NCBI RefSeq assembly: GCF_002924445.1
Contig: NZ_PIGG01000081.1
Span: 119,466-183,465 of the forward strand
Source of the DNA: Minwuia thermotolerans
GTDB lineage: Bacteria; Pseudomonadota; Alphaproteobacteria; Minwuiales; Minwuiaceae
Direction of reading: 5' to 3'
DNA: 64,000 nt
Under the pieces are notes generated by a model that did no database searches, was not told where the DNA came from, and saw only the letters and a program-made list of their open reading frames with translations. The position numbers and the translations under genes were made by a program. Positions 34,761-43,589 of this stretch are shown here, in pieces. Each line of letters opens with the position of its first letter. Position 1 is the first letter of the stretch.

Positions 34761-35810
34761 CTACGCCGCGCGGTCGTAGACGCGGCGGAGGTCGGCCTCG
34801 ATCGCGGCGCGGTCGAAGCCGGTCTCGCCGATCACGACCAGTCTCGTCCCCCGGGGTTCGCCCGCGCGCCAGGGGCGGTCGAAATAGCTGTCGATGCGTG
34901 GGCCCACGGCCTGCACGACCAGCCGCATTGGCTTGCCGGCAACGGATGCGAAGCCCTTCAGTCTGAGGATGTCGTGCGCGCGGATGACCTGGGCGACCTG
35001 CATTGCAAACGCCTTCGGATCGCCGATCTCCGGCAGTTCGACGGCGAAGCTGTCGAACTCGTCATGGTCGTGATCCTCGGCGCCTTCCCGTTCGTGATGG
35101 GTGGGACGGTTGGCGATATCGTCCTCCGCGCCGATGCCGAGACCGAGCAGCGCCGCAGGCGCCACGGCGCCGTGGCTGGAGCGGATCACCTGCACGCCCG
35201 GGCGGATGTCGTGCCGGAGTTCCGCCATGACCTTCTCGAGGCCGCCTTCGCCCAGCAGGTCGGTCTTGTTGATCACGACGATATCGGCGCAGCCGAGCTG
35301 ATCCTCGAACAGCTCCGAAAGCGGCGTTTCGTGGTCCAGCATCTCGTCGGACAGCCGCTGGCGGTCCAGCGCCGCCTCGTCGTGCGCGAAGCGGCCTTCG
35401 GCCACCGCCGCGCCGTCGACCACGGTGACCACGCCGTCGACCGTGACCCGCGTGCGGATGTCGGGCCAGTTGAACGCCTTCACCAGGGGCTGGGGCAGGG
35501 CGAGGCCGGAAGTCTCGATGACGATGTGGTCGGGCCGGATCTCGCGCTCCAGCAGGGCGGTCATGGTGGGGATGAAGTCGTCGGCGACCGTGCAGCAGAT
35601 GCAGCCGTTCGCCAGTTCCACCACGTCTTCCTCGCGGCAGGTTTCCTCGCCGCAGCCCTTCAGCACCTCGCCGTCGACGCCCAGGTCGCCGAATTCGTTG
35701 ATGATCAGGGCGATGCGCTTGCCGCCCGCATTCTGCAGCAGGTGTCGGATCAGCGTCGTCTTGCCGGCGCCGAGAAAGCCGGTGACGACGGTCGCCGGGA
35801 TCTTGCTCAT
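34761..35810 (-). CDS. cobW: CobW-family GTP-dependent metallochaperone
   Basis: This COG0523 G3E GTPase (349 residues) is thought to deliver cobalt for B12 synthesis. Walker A is 'GFLGAGKTT' (11-19), followed by 'NEFGDLGVDGE', the metal-binding GCxCC with C70/C72/C73 in 'NGCICCTVADDF', and 'INKTDLLGE' as the NKxD guanine motif. An acidic/His stretch 'HHEREGAEDHDHDEFD' in the middle could hold metal. The C-terminal CobW_C domain ends the chain. It lies between hupE and cobN in the riboswitch operon, which argues for a cobalt rather than a zinc role. Confidence 0.95.
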   Translation of the reverse strand: MSKIPATVVTGFLGAGKTTLIRHLLQNAGGKRIALIINEFGDLGVDGEVLKGCGEETCREEDVVELANGCICCTVADDFIPTMTALLEREIRPDHIVIETSGLALPQPLVKAFNWPDIRTRVTVDGVVTVVDGAAVAEGRFAHDEAALDRQRLSDEMLDHETPLSELFEDQLGCADIVVINKTDLLGEGGLEKVMAELRHDIRPGVQVIRSSHGAVAPAALLGLGIGAEDDIANRPTHHEREGAEDHDHDEFDSFAVELPEIGDPKAFAMQVAQVIRAHDILRLKGFASVAGKPMRLVVQAVGPRIDSYFDRPWRAGEPRGTRLVVIGETGFDRAAIEADLRRVYDRAA

Positions 35811-35894
35811 GGCAGGGACTCCAATGTCGCGCGGCCGCCCGGCCCGGGGCCGGACGGCGGCGATGTTCCGTGATGGTACCGGGCGTCGCGCCGG

Positions 35895-36533
35895 TCAGCC
35901 GAGGATCATGCCCTCGACGTTCTCCAGGAAGAAGGTGAGGCCGACGCCGGCGATCACCGCGCCCGCCAGCCGGGGCTGCAGCGCTTTCGGCTCCGCCGCC
36001 TTCCAGACCGCGGTCACCAGCGCCATGGCGCCCAGCGCGATGACGTACTGGGTCAGGCCGAAGCTGACCAGATAGGCGAGAAGCGGCGTCGTCTCCGCGC
36101 CGACGATGGCCGATCCGTAGGCGAAGCCATGGAACAGGCCGGCGACGGCGAAGAAGCCGATCTGCAGCGCCGGCGCCATGGTGCGGCCCGACAACACCAC
36201 CGCGCCCAGCGCGACGACGGACGCCGAGATCAGCAGCTCCGGCAGGGGCAGCATGACGCCCGCGACATGCAGCAGGCAGCCGGCGACGGTCGCCGCAACG
36301 AAGGCCAGCGGCGTCAGGAGGCGCCGGGCGCTGAACGCAGCGGCAAGACCGACAGCGACGATGAAGGCCAGATGGTCGAAGCCGATCATCGGATGGCCGA
36401 TGCCGGACAGGAAGCCCTGGAAGAAGGTCTCCGGCGTGGCGCCGCCCAGCGGATGGTGCGCCAGGGCCGGCGCGGCGGCCAGCATGGAAAGTATCAGGGC
36501 GCCAAGGCCGGCGTTGAGCGATTTGAACTTCAT
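35895..36533 (-). CDS. hupE: HupE/UreJ-family protein, probable cobalt permease
   Basis: This 212-residue polytopic membrane protein has a signal-like first segment ('ALILSMLAAAPALAHHPLGG') and then about six helices. The family motif 'GIGHPMIGFDHLAFIVAVG' (about 41-60) and the later 'FFAVAGLFHGFAYG' place His and Asp inside the membrane, as expected for metal transport. The ATG at 36533 is immediately downstream of a cobalamin riboswitch, and cobW-cobN-cobO follow. Family members under B12 control are predicted Co2+ importers, so cobalt is preferred over nickel here by context. Confidence 0.88.
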   Translation of the reverse strand: MKFKSLNAGLGALILSMLAAAPALAHHPLGGATPETFFQGFLSGIGHPMIGFDHLAFIVAVGLAAAFSARRLLTPLAFVAATVAGCLLHVAGVMLPLPELLISASVVALGAVVLSGRTMAPALQIGFFAVAGLFHGFAYGSAIVGAETTPLLAYLVSFGLTQYVIALGAMALVTAVWKAAEPKALQPRLAGAVIAGVGLTFFLENVEGMILG

Positions 36534-36582
36534 GTGTCTCTCCCTCGACCGCCCCTCCGGCGGTCCGTTGGCGTGCTCTCTC

Positions 36583-36740
36583 GCGGCGGCAGGTTTCCTG
36601 GCTCGCGCCTCGGCGGACCTTCCCCGCCTTCCCGGGCTGGCGGCCCAGTGGCGTATCGGGGCGTCCTCGACGCTTACAGTTGCGGGGGCAGCCACGGTCT
36701 AGGTCCCTGATGGGTACGCCGCACCGTGTTCCCTTTTGCA
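36583..36740 (-). ncRNA. Cobalamin riboswitch
   Basis: On the minus strand, in order, this shows GGGAACACGGTG at the 5' side, 'GGCTGCCCCCGCAACTGTAAG', 'CACTGGG', 'CGGGAAGGCGGG' and the B12-box segment 'GAGCCAGGAAACCTGCC' (36604-36588 region). These are the conserved core elements of the adenosylcobalamin riboswitch in the usual order and spacing. It lies about 50 bases upstream of the hupE ATG, so it should repress hupE-cobW-cobN-cobO when B12 is plentiful, probably by hiding the ribosome site. It fills most of the 354-base gap between hupE and the divergent ABC gene. Confidence 0.95.
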
Positions 36741-36887
36741 TCCGCCGAACGCTTCGGATTCGGCGGAACCGCTGCTGGGTGTCATGGTGGCCCATGCGGC
36801 AGTCGAGGACAAGCCCCGGTACGGCATGGCTTGCGCGATCCGCGACTCGGGTGGAATAACCGTCCCCACGCGGTAACGGGAAGATCG

Positions 36888-38402
36888 ATGGAAGACGTCC
36901 CCCTGCTGGAACTGAACGGCGTGGCCAGGTCCTTCCCGGGCGTGGTGGCGAACCGCGACGTCAGCCTCGCCGTGGGGCGGGGCAGCATCCACGCCCTGCT
37001 GGGTGAGAATGGCGCCGGCAAGTCGACGCTGGTCAAGATCATCTACGGCGTGCTGCGCCCCGACGCGGGCCAGATGTTCGTCAACGGCCGCAGGCATCGT
37101 CCGCAGAAGCCGGCCGACGCGCGCGCGGCCGGTATCGGCATGGTCTTCCAGCACTTCTCGCTGTTCGACGCGATGACGGTGGAAGAGAACATCGCCCTCG
37201 GCTTGCCGGCCGACGCGATCGGCGACGACCTCGAACACCGCATCCGCGCCGTGTCCGCCGAATATGGCCTGAAGGTGGATCCGACGCGGCGCGTCGACGA
37301 CCTCTCGGTCGGCGAGAAGCAGCGCGTCGAGATCGTCCGCTGCCTGCTGCAGTCGCCCAGTCTGCTGATCATGGACGAGCCGACGTCGGTGCTGACGCCC
37401 CAGGAGGCGGAGAAGCTGTTCGACATTCTCCGGCGTCTCAGGGACCGCGGCTGTTCGGTGCTCTACATCTCTCACAAGCTGGACGAGATCCGGGCCATCT
37501 GCGATGCGGCGACGGTGCTGCGCCGCGGCGAGGTGGTCGCGCGGTGCGATCCGCGAAAGGAGACCGCGCGGAGCCTCGCCGCCATGATGATCGGCGCGGA
37601 ACTGCCGCCGCCCCGCCGCGCGAAGCAGACGCCGGGCGATGTGCGTCTGAAGGTGGACGACCTCTCCCTGCCGGCGGTCTCGGAGTTCGGCACAGCGTTG
37701 CGCGGTATCTCCTTCGAACTGCGGGCAGGCGAGATCCTTGGTATCGGGGGTGTCGCCGGGAACGGTCAGACCGAGTTGATGGAGGCACTGATCGGGGAGC
37801 GGCCAAGCGCCAGGCGGGAGACCATCGTCCTGGACGGCAAGCCCGTGGGCACGCGTGGACCGGTCGGCCGCCGCGCCCGCGGCATGGCCTTCGTGCCGGA
37901 GGAGCGCATCGGACACGGCGCCGTGTCCGAGATGTCGCTGGCGGAGAACGCGATCATTTCGGCCCGCGGCGGCCAGGGCCTGGTAAGGCGAGGCTTCCTG
38001 AGTTTCCTTTCCGCCGCCGGCTACGCGAAACGCGTGATCGAGGTCTTCCGCGTTGCCGCCACCGGCGCCTCCGCGCCGGCCGGCAGCCTCTCGGGCGGCA
38101 ATCTGCAGAAGTTCGTGGTCGGCCGCGAGGTGCTGCAGGAGCCGGGCGTGCTGATCGCCGCCCAGCCGACCTGGGGCGTCGATGCCGGTTCGGCCGCCGA
38201 GATCCACGCCGCGCTCGACCGCCTGGCGGCCGCCGGCGCCGCCGTGCTGGTGATCAGTCAGGACCTGGACGAACTGCTGGCGATCAGCGACCGCTTCGCG
38301 GTGCTCTCGGAAGGCCGGCTGAGCCGTCCGCGGCCGACAGGCGAACTGGATATCGAGACCATCGGCCTGATGATGGGCGGACGTCTGGAGGAGGCCGCGT
38401 GA
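36888..38402 (+). CDS. Nucleoside-type ABC transporter ATP-binding protein
   Basis: This double ATPase (504 residues) is of the BMP-family importer class (YufO/NupA-like), with two nucleotide-binding halves. The first has Walker A GENGAGKST (39-47), 'MVFQHFSLF', signature 'LSVGEKQRVEI' and 'LLIMDEPTSVLT'. The second has the class-typical altered Walker A 'GVAGNGQTEL' and signature 'LSGGNLQKFVV'. The ATG at 36888 is chosen; the frame is open further upstream across the leader of the riboswitch operon. It is coupled to the permease gene by a GTGA. Confidence 0.94.
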   Translation: MEDVPLLELNGVARSFPGVVANRDVSLAVGRGSIHALLGENGAGKSTLVKIIYGVLRPDAGQMFVNGRRHRPQKPADARAAGIGMVFQHFSLFDAMTVEENIALGLPADAIGDDLEHRIRAVSAEYGLKVDPTRRVDDLSVGEKQRVEIVRCLLQSPSLLIMDEPTSVLTPQEAEKLFDILRRLRDRGCSVLYISHKLDEIRAICDAATVLRRGEVVARCDPRKETARSLAAMMIGAELPPPRRAKQTPGDVRLKVDDLSLPAVSEFGTALRGISFELRAGEILGIGGVAGNGQTELMEALIGERPSARRETIVLDGKPVGTRGPVGRRARGMAFVPEERIGHGAVSEMSLAENAIISARGGQGLVRRGFLSFLSAAGYAKRVIEVFRVAATGASAPAGSLSGGNLQKFVVGREVLQEPGVLIAAQPTWGVDAGSAAEIHAALDRLAAAGAAVLVISQDLDELLAISDRFAVLSEGRLSRPRPTGELDIETIGLMMGGRLEEAA

Positions 38403-39484
38403 TCCGGCTGGAACGACGGCCGCAGCCTTCCCGGGCGGTGGTCTGGATGACGCCGGTGCTGGCTGTTCTGCTGACAGTCGCTGCCGGCATGGCGCTGTTC
38501 GCGATCATGGGTGTCGACCCGGTACGGGCGGTGGGAATCATCTTCCTCTCGCCCTTCTCGGACGCCTACAGCCTCTCGGAACTGATCGTGAAGGCCACGC
38601 CGCTGATCCTGATCGGCGTCGGACTGTCGCTCGGCTTCCGGGCCGGGGTCTGGAACATCGGCGCGGAGGGCCAGTTCGTCATCGGCGCGCTGACCGGCGG
38701 CGCTGTGGCGCTCGCGTTCTACGACATCTCCGGCGTCTGGCTGCTGCCGCTCATGAGTCTTGCGGCCGTCGCCGGTGGCATGGCCTGGGCTGCCGTGCCG
38801 GCCTTCCTGCGCACCCGCTTCGGCACCAACGAGATACTGGTCAGCCTGATGCTGACCTATGTCGCCATCCTGTTGCTGAGCGCCATGGTCACCGGCCCGC
38901 TGCGCGATCCCGACGGCTTCAACTTCCCCGAAAGCCGCATCTTCCACGACAGCGCCCTGATGCCCCAGCTTTTCGAGCAAGGCCGGGCCAACGCCGGCTT
39001 CCTGGTGGCGCTGGCTGCGGCGGCGACGGGCTGGATCCTGCTCGGCCGGCATGTGGTCGGCTTCCAGATCCGTCTGATGGGCCAGTCACCGCGCGCCGCC
39101 CGCTTCGCCGGCTTCCGGGAGAAGCGCATCATCTGGTTCTGCCTGATGGTCTCCGGCGGGCTGGCGGGCCTCGCCGGCATGTTCGAGGCCGCAGGCCCGG
39201 TCGAACAGCTCGTGCCGGCCCTGCCGGCGGGCTATGGCTTCACGGCGATCATCGTCGCCTTCCTCGGACGCCTGAACCCCATCGGGATCGTGCTGGCCGG
39301 CTTCGTCATCGCCGTCACCTATATCGGCGGCGAGGCGGCGCAGATCCAGATGCAGCTTCCCGCCGCGGTCACGCGCGTCTTCCAGGGCATGCTGCTGTTC
39401 TTCCTGCTGGGCATGGACCTGCTGGCCGGCTTCCGTTTCCGCCTCAGGCTGCCGCGCCGGGCCAACGTGGTGGAGACGCCCTGA
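38399..39484 (+). CDS. Nucleoside-type ABC transporter permease (YufP-like)
   Basis: This polytopic membrane subunit (361 residues) has the BMP-class permease block 'ATPLILIGVGLSLGFRAGVWNIGAEGQ' around residues 62-88 and about nine helices. 'GYGFTAIIVAFLGRLNPIGI' is a second class block. It starts at the GTG in GTGA with the ATPase stop, and its own stop (TGATG) overlaps the ATG of the second permease by one base. The two permeases would form a heterodimer with the double ATPase. Confidence 0.94.
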   Translation: MIRLERRPQPSRAVVWMTPVLAVLLTVAAGMALFAIMGVDPVRAVGIIFLSPFSDAYSLSELIVKATPLILIGVGLSLGFRAGVWNIGAEGQFVIGALTGGAVALAFYDISGVWLLPLMSLAAVAGGMAWAAVPAFLRTRFGTNEILVSLMLTYVAILLLSAMVTGPLRDPDGFNFPESRIFHDSALMPQLFEQGRANAGFLVALAAAATGWILLGRHVVGFQIRLMGQSPRAARFAGFREKRIIWFCLMVSGGLAGLAGMFEAAGPVEQLVPALPAGYGFTAIIVAFLGRLNPIGIVLAGFVIAVTYIGGEAAQIQMQLPAAVTRVFQGMLLFFLLGMDLLAGFRFRLRLPRRANVVETP

Positions 39485-40404
39485 TGGAGCTCGCCGTCGA
39501 CATCCTGGTCGGCATGATGCTGGCGGCGACGCCCCTGCTGTTCGCGGCGCTGGGCGAACTGGTGGCCGAGCGTGCGGGCGTGCTGAACCTGGGCGTCGAG
39601 GGCATGATGGTGGTCGGTGCGGTGACGGGTTTCATCGTGACCGCCGAGAGCGGCTCCCATTTCGCCGGCATCGCCCTTGCGGCCTTCGCAGGCACGCTGA
39701 TGGGGCTGCTGTTCGGGCTGATGACCCAGATCCTGCTGGCCAACCAGGTCGCCACCGGCCTGGCGCTGACGATCTTCGGCCTCGGCCTCTCGGCGCTGAT
39801 GGGGCAGGGCTATTCGGGCCTGTCCGTGCCGCCGCTGGAGGCCATCCGGCTGCCGGTGCTGAGCGAGCTGCCGGTTCTCGGGCCGCTGCTGTTCCACCAC
39901 GAACCGATGTTCTATCTCTCGATCCTGCTGACCGCGCTGGTGGCCTGGTTCCTCTACGCCACCCGCGCCGGCATGATCCTGCGCGCGGTGGGGGAGAACC
40001 ATCACGCCGCCCACGCCATCGGCTTCCCCGTGGTGCGGGTGCGGCTGGCCGCGGTCGCCTTCGGCGGCGCCATGGCGGGGCTCGGCGGCGCCTATCTCTC
40101 CGTCGCGCGGACGCCGCTCTGGTCGGAAGACATGACCGCCGGTCGGGGCTGGATCGCGCTGGCCATCGTCGTCTTCGCCAGCTGGCGTCCCGGGCGGGCG
40201 CTGCTCGGCGCCTATCTCTTCGGCGGCGTCACCATCGTCCAGCTTCACGTCCAGGGCGCCGGCGTCGACATCGCCAGCCAGTATCTCTCGATGCTGCCCT
40301 ATCTCGCCACCATCGTCGTGCTGGTGCTGATCTCCGGCGGGCGGGGGGCGGCGGTGCTGCGCGCGCCGGGCAGCCTGGGCCGGACCTTCTACGCTTCTTC
40401 TTGA
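39484..40404 (+). CDS. Nucleoside-type ABC transporter permease (YufQ-like)
   Basis: This is the second permease (306 residues), with 'ATPLLFAALGELVAERAGVLNLGVEGMM' near the N-terminus, the hallmark of this class, then about eight helices and 'GMILRAVGENHHAAHAIGFPV'. It overlaps the previous gene by one base. The binding protein begins 62 bases after its stop with its own strong ribosome site, which would allow higher synthesis of the periplasmic component. Confidence 0.94.
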   Translation: MELAVDILVGMMLAATPLLFAALGELVAERAGVLNLGVEGMMVVGAVTGFIVTAESGSHFAGIALAAFAGTLMGLLFGLMTQILLANQVATGLALTIFGLGLSALMGQGYSGLSVPPLEAIRLPVLSELPVLGPLLFHHEPMFYLSILLTALVAWFLYATRAGMILRAVGENHHAAHAIGFPVVRVRLAAVAFGGAMAGLGGAYLSVARTPLWSEDMTAGRGWIALAIVVFASWRPGRALLGAYLFGGVTIVQLHVQGAGVDIASQYLSMLPYLATIVVLVLISGGRGAAVLRAPGSLGRTFYASS

Positions 40405-40466
40405 CCGGGTCGCTCAGACGGTTAGGGAGAAGGAGCCTGCATCCCTGTTCAGGAGGACCCATCGAC

Positions 40467-41543
40467 ATGTTCAAGCGCATCGGGGCGCCGCTGTTGGCGG
40501 CGGCCATGGCCGCATCATTCGCCTTCGCGGCGACGGCGGCGGAGAAGCTGAAGATCGGATTCGTCTATTGCTGTCCGGTCGGTGACCTGGGCTGGTCCTA
40601 CGAGCATGATCAGGGCCGCAAGGCGATCGAGGAAGCGCTGGGCGACAAGGTTGAGACGACCTATGTCGAAGGCGTCGCCGACGGTCCCGATGCCGAGCGC
40701 GTCATCCGCCAGCTCGCCCAGGGCGGCAACGACCTGATCTTCACCACCTCCTTCGGTTTCATGAACCCGACCGTGAAGGTGGCGAAGCGCTTTCCCGACA
40801 CGATGTTCGAGCACGCGACCGGCTTCAAGCAGGCCGAGAACCTGGCCACCTATTCGGCGCGCTTCTACGAGGGCCGGCACGTCATCGGCCTGATCGCCGG
40901 CGAGATGACCGAGAGCAACATCGTCGGCTACATCGCTTCCTTCCCGATCCCCGAGGTCGTGCGCGGTATCAACGCCGCCTACCTGGCCGCGAAGTCGGTC
41001 AATCCCGACATCCAGTTCAAGGTCGTCTGGGTCAACACCTGGTTCGATCCGGGCAAGGAGGCCGACGCGGCCAAGGCGCTGATCGACCAGGGCGCCGACA
41101 TCCTGATGCAGCACACCGACAGCCCCGCGGCGATGAAGATCGCTGAGCAGAACGGCATATACGCCTTCGGTCAGGCCTCCGACATGACCCGCTTCGGCCC
41201 GAACGCGCAGCTCACGGCGATCATCGACGACTGGGCGCCCTATTACATCGAGCGCGTCAAGGCGGCGCTGGATGGCGCCTGGGAAGCGAAGGACACCTGG
41301 GGCGGCATCGGCAGCGGCATGGTCGCCTTCGCGCCCTACAACGACGCCATGCCCGGCGACGTCAAGGCGCTGGCGGACAAGGCCCGTGCCGAGATCGCCG
41401 CCGGCGAGCGCCATCCCTTCACTGGCCCGATCCGCCGTCAGGACGGCAGTGTCTGGCTGGCGGAAGGCGAGACGGCGAGCGACGCGGACCTGCTCGGCAT
41501 GAACTTCTATGTCGAAGGTCTCGAGGGCAGCCTGCCGAAGTGA
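40467..41543 (+). CDS. BMP-family periplasmic binding protein
   Basis: This 358-residue secreted protein has a Sec signal peptide (1-26, ending 'ATA-A') and no lipobox Cys, so it is soluble in the periplasm. 'KIGFVYCCPVGDLGWSYEHDQG' and 'DLIFTTSFGFMNPTVKVAKRFPD' are the BMP/PnrA-like fold blocks. Members bind nucleosides, purine bases or related compounds. AGGAGGAC lies 9 bases before the ATG. The next gene is upp, which supports a nucleobase/nucleoside ligand (inference). Confidence 0.93.
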   Translation: MFKRIGAPLLAAAMAASFAFAATAAEKLKIGFVYCCPVGDLGWSYEHDQGRKAIEEALGDKVETTYVEGVADGPDAERVIRQLAQGGNDLIFTTSFGFMNPTVKVAKRFPDTMFEHATGFKQAENLATYSARFYEGRHVIGLIAGEMTESNIVGYIASFPIPEVVRGINAAYLAAKSVNPDIQFKVVWVNTWFDPGKEADAAKALIDQGADILMQHTDSPAAMKIAEQNGIYAFGQASDMTRFGPNAQLTAIIDDWAPYYIERVKAALDGAWEAKDTWGGIGSGMVAFAPYNDAMPGDVKALADKARAEIAAGERHPFTGPIRRQDGSVWLAEGETASDADLLGMNFYVEGLEGSLPK

Positions 41544-41564
41544 CCCGGACGGTTTGAAACAGCC

Positions 41565-42200
41565 ATGACGGCGGCGGGCGTTACGGTCGTCGACCATCCC
41601 GTGGCGCAGCACAAGCTGACGCTGCTGCGCCGCGCGGCGACGCCGCCGTCGCTGTTCCGCCGCACGCTGCGGGAACTGGGTGCGCTGCTGGCCTACGAGG
41701 CGCTGCGTGATCTGCCGGTCGCAGCGGTCAGGATCGAGACGCCGGTGGCGGAGATGGACGCTTCGGAGATCGCGCAAGGTACGCTGGCCGTGGTTTCTAT
41801 CCTCAGGGCGGGCAACGGGCTGGCCGACGGCGTCTCCGACCTGCTGCCGGACGCGCCGGTCGGGCATATCGGCCTGCGCCGCGACGAGGCGACGCTGAAG
41901 CCCGAACGCTATTACCTCAACCTGCCGCGTGGCATCGGACGGGCGCGGGTGCTGCTGGTGGATCCGATGCTGGCGACCGGCGGCTCCGCGGCGGACGCCA
42001 TCGATCAGCTGCGCGCGGCCGGCGTGCGCGAGATTCGCTTCGTCTGCGTGCTTGCCGCGCCGGAGGGTCTGGCCCATATGGCCGAACGCCATCCGGACGT
42101 TCCCGTGGTCACCGCCGCCATCGACAGCCGTCTCAACGAGGTCGGCTACATCGTCCCCGGGCTGGGGGATGCGGGCGACCGGCTTTATGGTACCGTTTGA
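41565..42200 (+). CDS. upp: Uracil phosphoribosyltransferase
   Basis: It converts uracil and PRPP to UMP, the pyrimidine salvage step (211 residues, normal length). The N-terminal 'VDHPVAQHKLTLLRR' and the PRPP loop 'VLLVDPMLATGGSAADAI' are diagnostic, and the C-terminal 'GYIVPGLGDAGDRLYGT' binds uracil. It begins 22 bases after the BMP binding-protein stop, so uptake and salvage are probably cotranscribed. This helps suggest pyrimidine nucleobases or nucleosides as the imported substrate. Confidence 0.97.
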   Translation: MTAAGVTVVDHPVAQHKLTLLRRAATPPSLFRRTLRELGALLAYEALRDLPVAAVRIETPVAEMDASEIAQGTLAVVSILRAGNGLADGVSDLLPDAPVGHIGLRRDEATLKPERYYLNLPRGIGRARVLLVDPMLATGGSAADAIDQLRAAGVREIRFVCVLAAPEGLAHMAERHPDVPVVTAAIDSRLNEVGYIVPGLGDAGDRLYGTV

Positions 42201-42227
42201 GCGCAACATTCAGGGGAGAACACGGAA

Positions 42228-42620
42228 ATGCCGTCAGGTGTGAATCAGATGGTCGACGACGCGATGGCCAGGGTGGAAACCATCAGCGTCGACGACGCGA
42301 AGGAACTGGTGGGCAAGGATGGCGTCACCATCGTCGATATCCGCGATGTCCGCGAACTCTGGCGTGACGGCAAGATCCCCGGCGCCTATCACGCGCCCCG
42401 CGGCATGCTGGAGTTCTGGATCGCCGAGGACAGCCCCTACACCAAGGATGTGTTTCAGACGGGCAACAGGTTCGTCTTCTATTGCGCTGCCGGCGCGCGG
42501 TCGGCTCTGGCGACCGACACGGCGATGAAACTGGGCCTGACCAATGTCTGCCATATCGGCGGCGGTTTCGGCGCGTGGAAGAAGGCGGGCAACGAGATCG
42601 AAGCGGTCGAGAAGAAGTAG
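42228..42620 (+). CDS. Rhodanese-like domain protein
   Basis: This single-domain rhodanese (130 residues) carries the active-site loop 'YCAAGARSALAT', a CxxGxR with the persulfide Cys. 'VTIVDIRDVRELWRDGKIPGAYHAPRGMLEFW' is the classic N-terminal half. No signal peptide is present, so it is cytoplasmic. It probably transfers sulfane sulfur, but the acceptor is unknown. GGGGAGAA precedes the ATG. It follows upp by 27 bases and may be read on the same message without a clear functional link. Confidence 0.92.
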   Translation: MPSGVNQMVDDAMARVETISVDDAKELVGKDGVTIVDIRDVRELWRDGKIPGAYHAPRGMLEFWIAEDSPYTKDVFQTGNRFVFYCAAGARSALATDTAMKLGLTNVCHIGGGFGAWKKAGNEIEAVEKK

Positions 42621-42699
42621 CCGCGGCCGGATTCGGGTTCCGATCAGGAGCGCCGAACCGGAAGGCGACAGCGGCGGTCATCGATGCGGAGGGGACATC

Positions 42700-42723
42700 A
42701 TGAACGCGCGGCTGCGCCTGTGA
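42700..42723 (+). CDS. Possible 7-codon leader ORF
   Basis: The ORF reads Met-Asn-Ala-Arg-Leu-Arg-Leu-stop and has an excellent ribosome site, GGAGGGG at 42688-42694 with 5 bases to the ATG. Its TGA overlaps the ATG of the ABC-ATPase gene (TGATG), the arrangement of translational coupling. It may be a leader peptide, or the start-and-end remnant of a deleted upstream transporter gene. Coding use is inferred only from the ribosome site and the overlap. Confidence 0.35.
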   Translation: MNARLRL

Positions 42724-43589
42724 TGAGCGCGCTTCTCGACATCCGCGATCTCCGTATCCGCCGCAAGGACGGCGGCAACGTTCTCCGTGGCGTCTCCGTG
42801 ACGGCGGCGGCGCGCGAGGTCCATGGACTGGTTGGCGAGAGCGGCGCGGGCCGGACCACTGTCACCCGCGCCATCCTCGGCATGCTGCCGGACGACATGC
42901 GCATCGCCGGAGGCCGGATCCGCTTCGACGACAGCGATCTGCTGGACATGCACCCTTCGCCCAGGCGGCGGCTTCTGGGTCGGCATATCGCCACCATCCC
43001 GCGCGATCCGCTGATGGCGCTGACGCCCTCGCGCCGGATCGGCCGCCAGGTCGCCGATGTCTTTCGCGAGAACCTGAAGTTCGGCCGTACCGAATCGCGG
43101 CGCGCGGCGCTGCAGCTGCTGGAGGAAGTCGGCGTCCGCGAGCCCGAACACGCGGCTGAACGCTATCCCTATGAGCTTTCCGCGGTCGCGCGGCAGCGCG
43201 TGCTGATCGCCATCGCCTTTGCCTGCAGCCCCAAGCTCGTCATCGCCGACGAGCCGACGGCGGCCCTCGACGTCACGGCGCAGATGCAGATTCTCCGTCT
43301 GATCGCCGACATGACCGAAAGCCGCCGGTCGGCGCTGCTGTTCGTCACGCATGATCTGAGTGTGGTCGCGCGGATGTGCGACCGGGTGACCGTGATGCAT
43401 GAGGGGATGGTGGTCGAGCAGGGGCCGGTCTCGCAGATGCTTTCGAAGGACGCGCAGCCATTTACCCGCGCGCTGATGGCCTCGATGCCGCGTCATGACC
43501 GGCCCGGCGAGATACTGGAGCCGGTGCCGGAGCTGGTCCGGGCCGAACTTCGTGCCCGCGTCGCGGAGTACGACCGCCGTCACCGCTGA
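42723..43589 (+). CDS. Degenerate oligopeptide-type ABC ATPase
   Basis: This DppD/OppD-like ATPase (288 residues) is without permease or binding protein nearby. Walker B ('LVIADEPTAALD', E177) and the switch His (H210 in 'LLFVTHD') are intact. However, Walker A reads GESGAGRTT with R44 in place of the catalytic Lys, the Q-loop reads IPRDP with R94 for Gln, and the signature reads LSAVARQR instead of LSGGxxQR. These three changes at once suggest weak or no ATP hydrolysis. The coupled upstream 7-codon ORF supports translation. It overlaps the convergent DUF1801 gene by 10 bases. Confidence 0.85.
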   Translation: MSALLDIRDLRIRRKDGGNVLRGVSVTAAAREVHGLVGESGAGRTTVTRAILGMLPDDMRIAGGRIRFDDSDLLDMHPSPRRRLLGRHIATIPRDPLMALTPSRRIGRQVADVFRENLKFGRTESRRAALQLLEEVGVREPEHAAERYPYELSAVARQRVLIAIAFACSPKLVIADEPTAALDVTAQMQILRLIADMTESRRSALLFVTHDLSVVARMCDRVTVMHEGMVVEQGPVSQMLSKDAQPFTRALMASMPRHDRPGEILEPVPELVRAELRARVAEYDRRHR

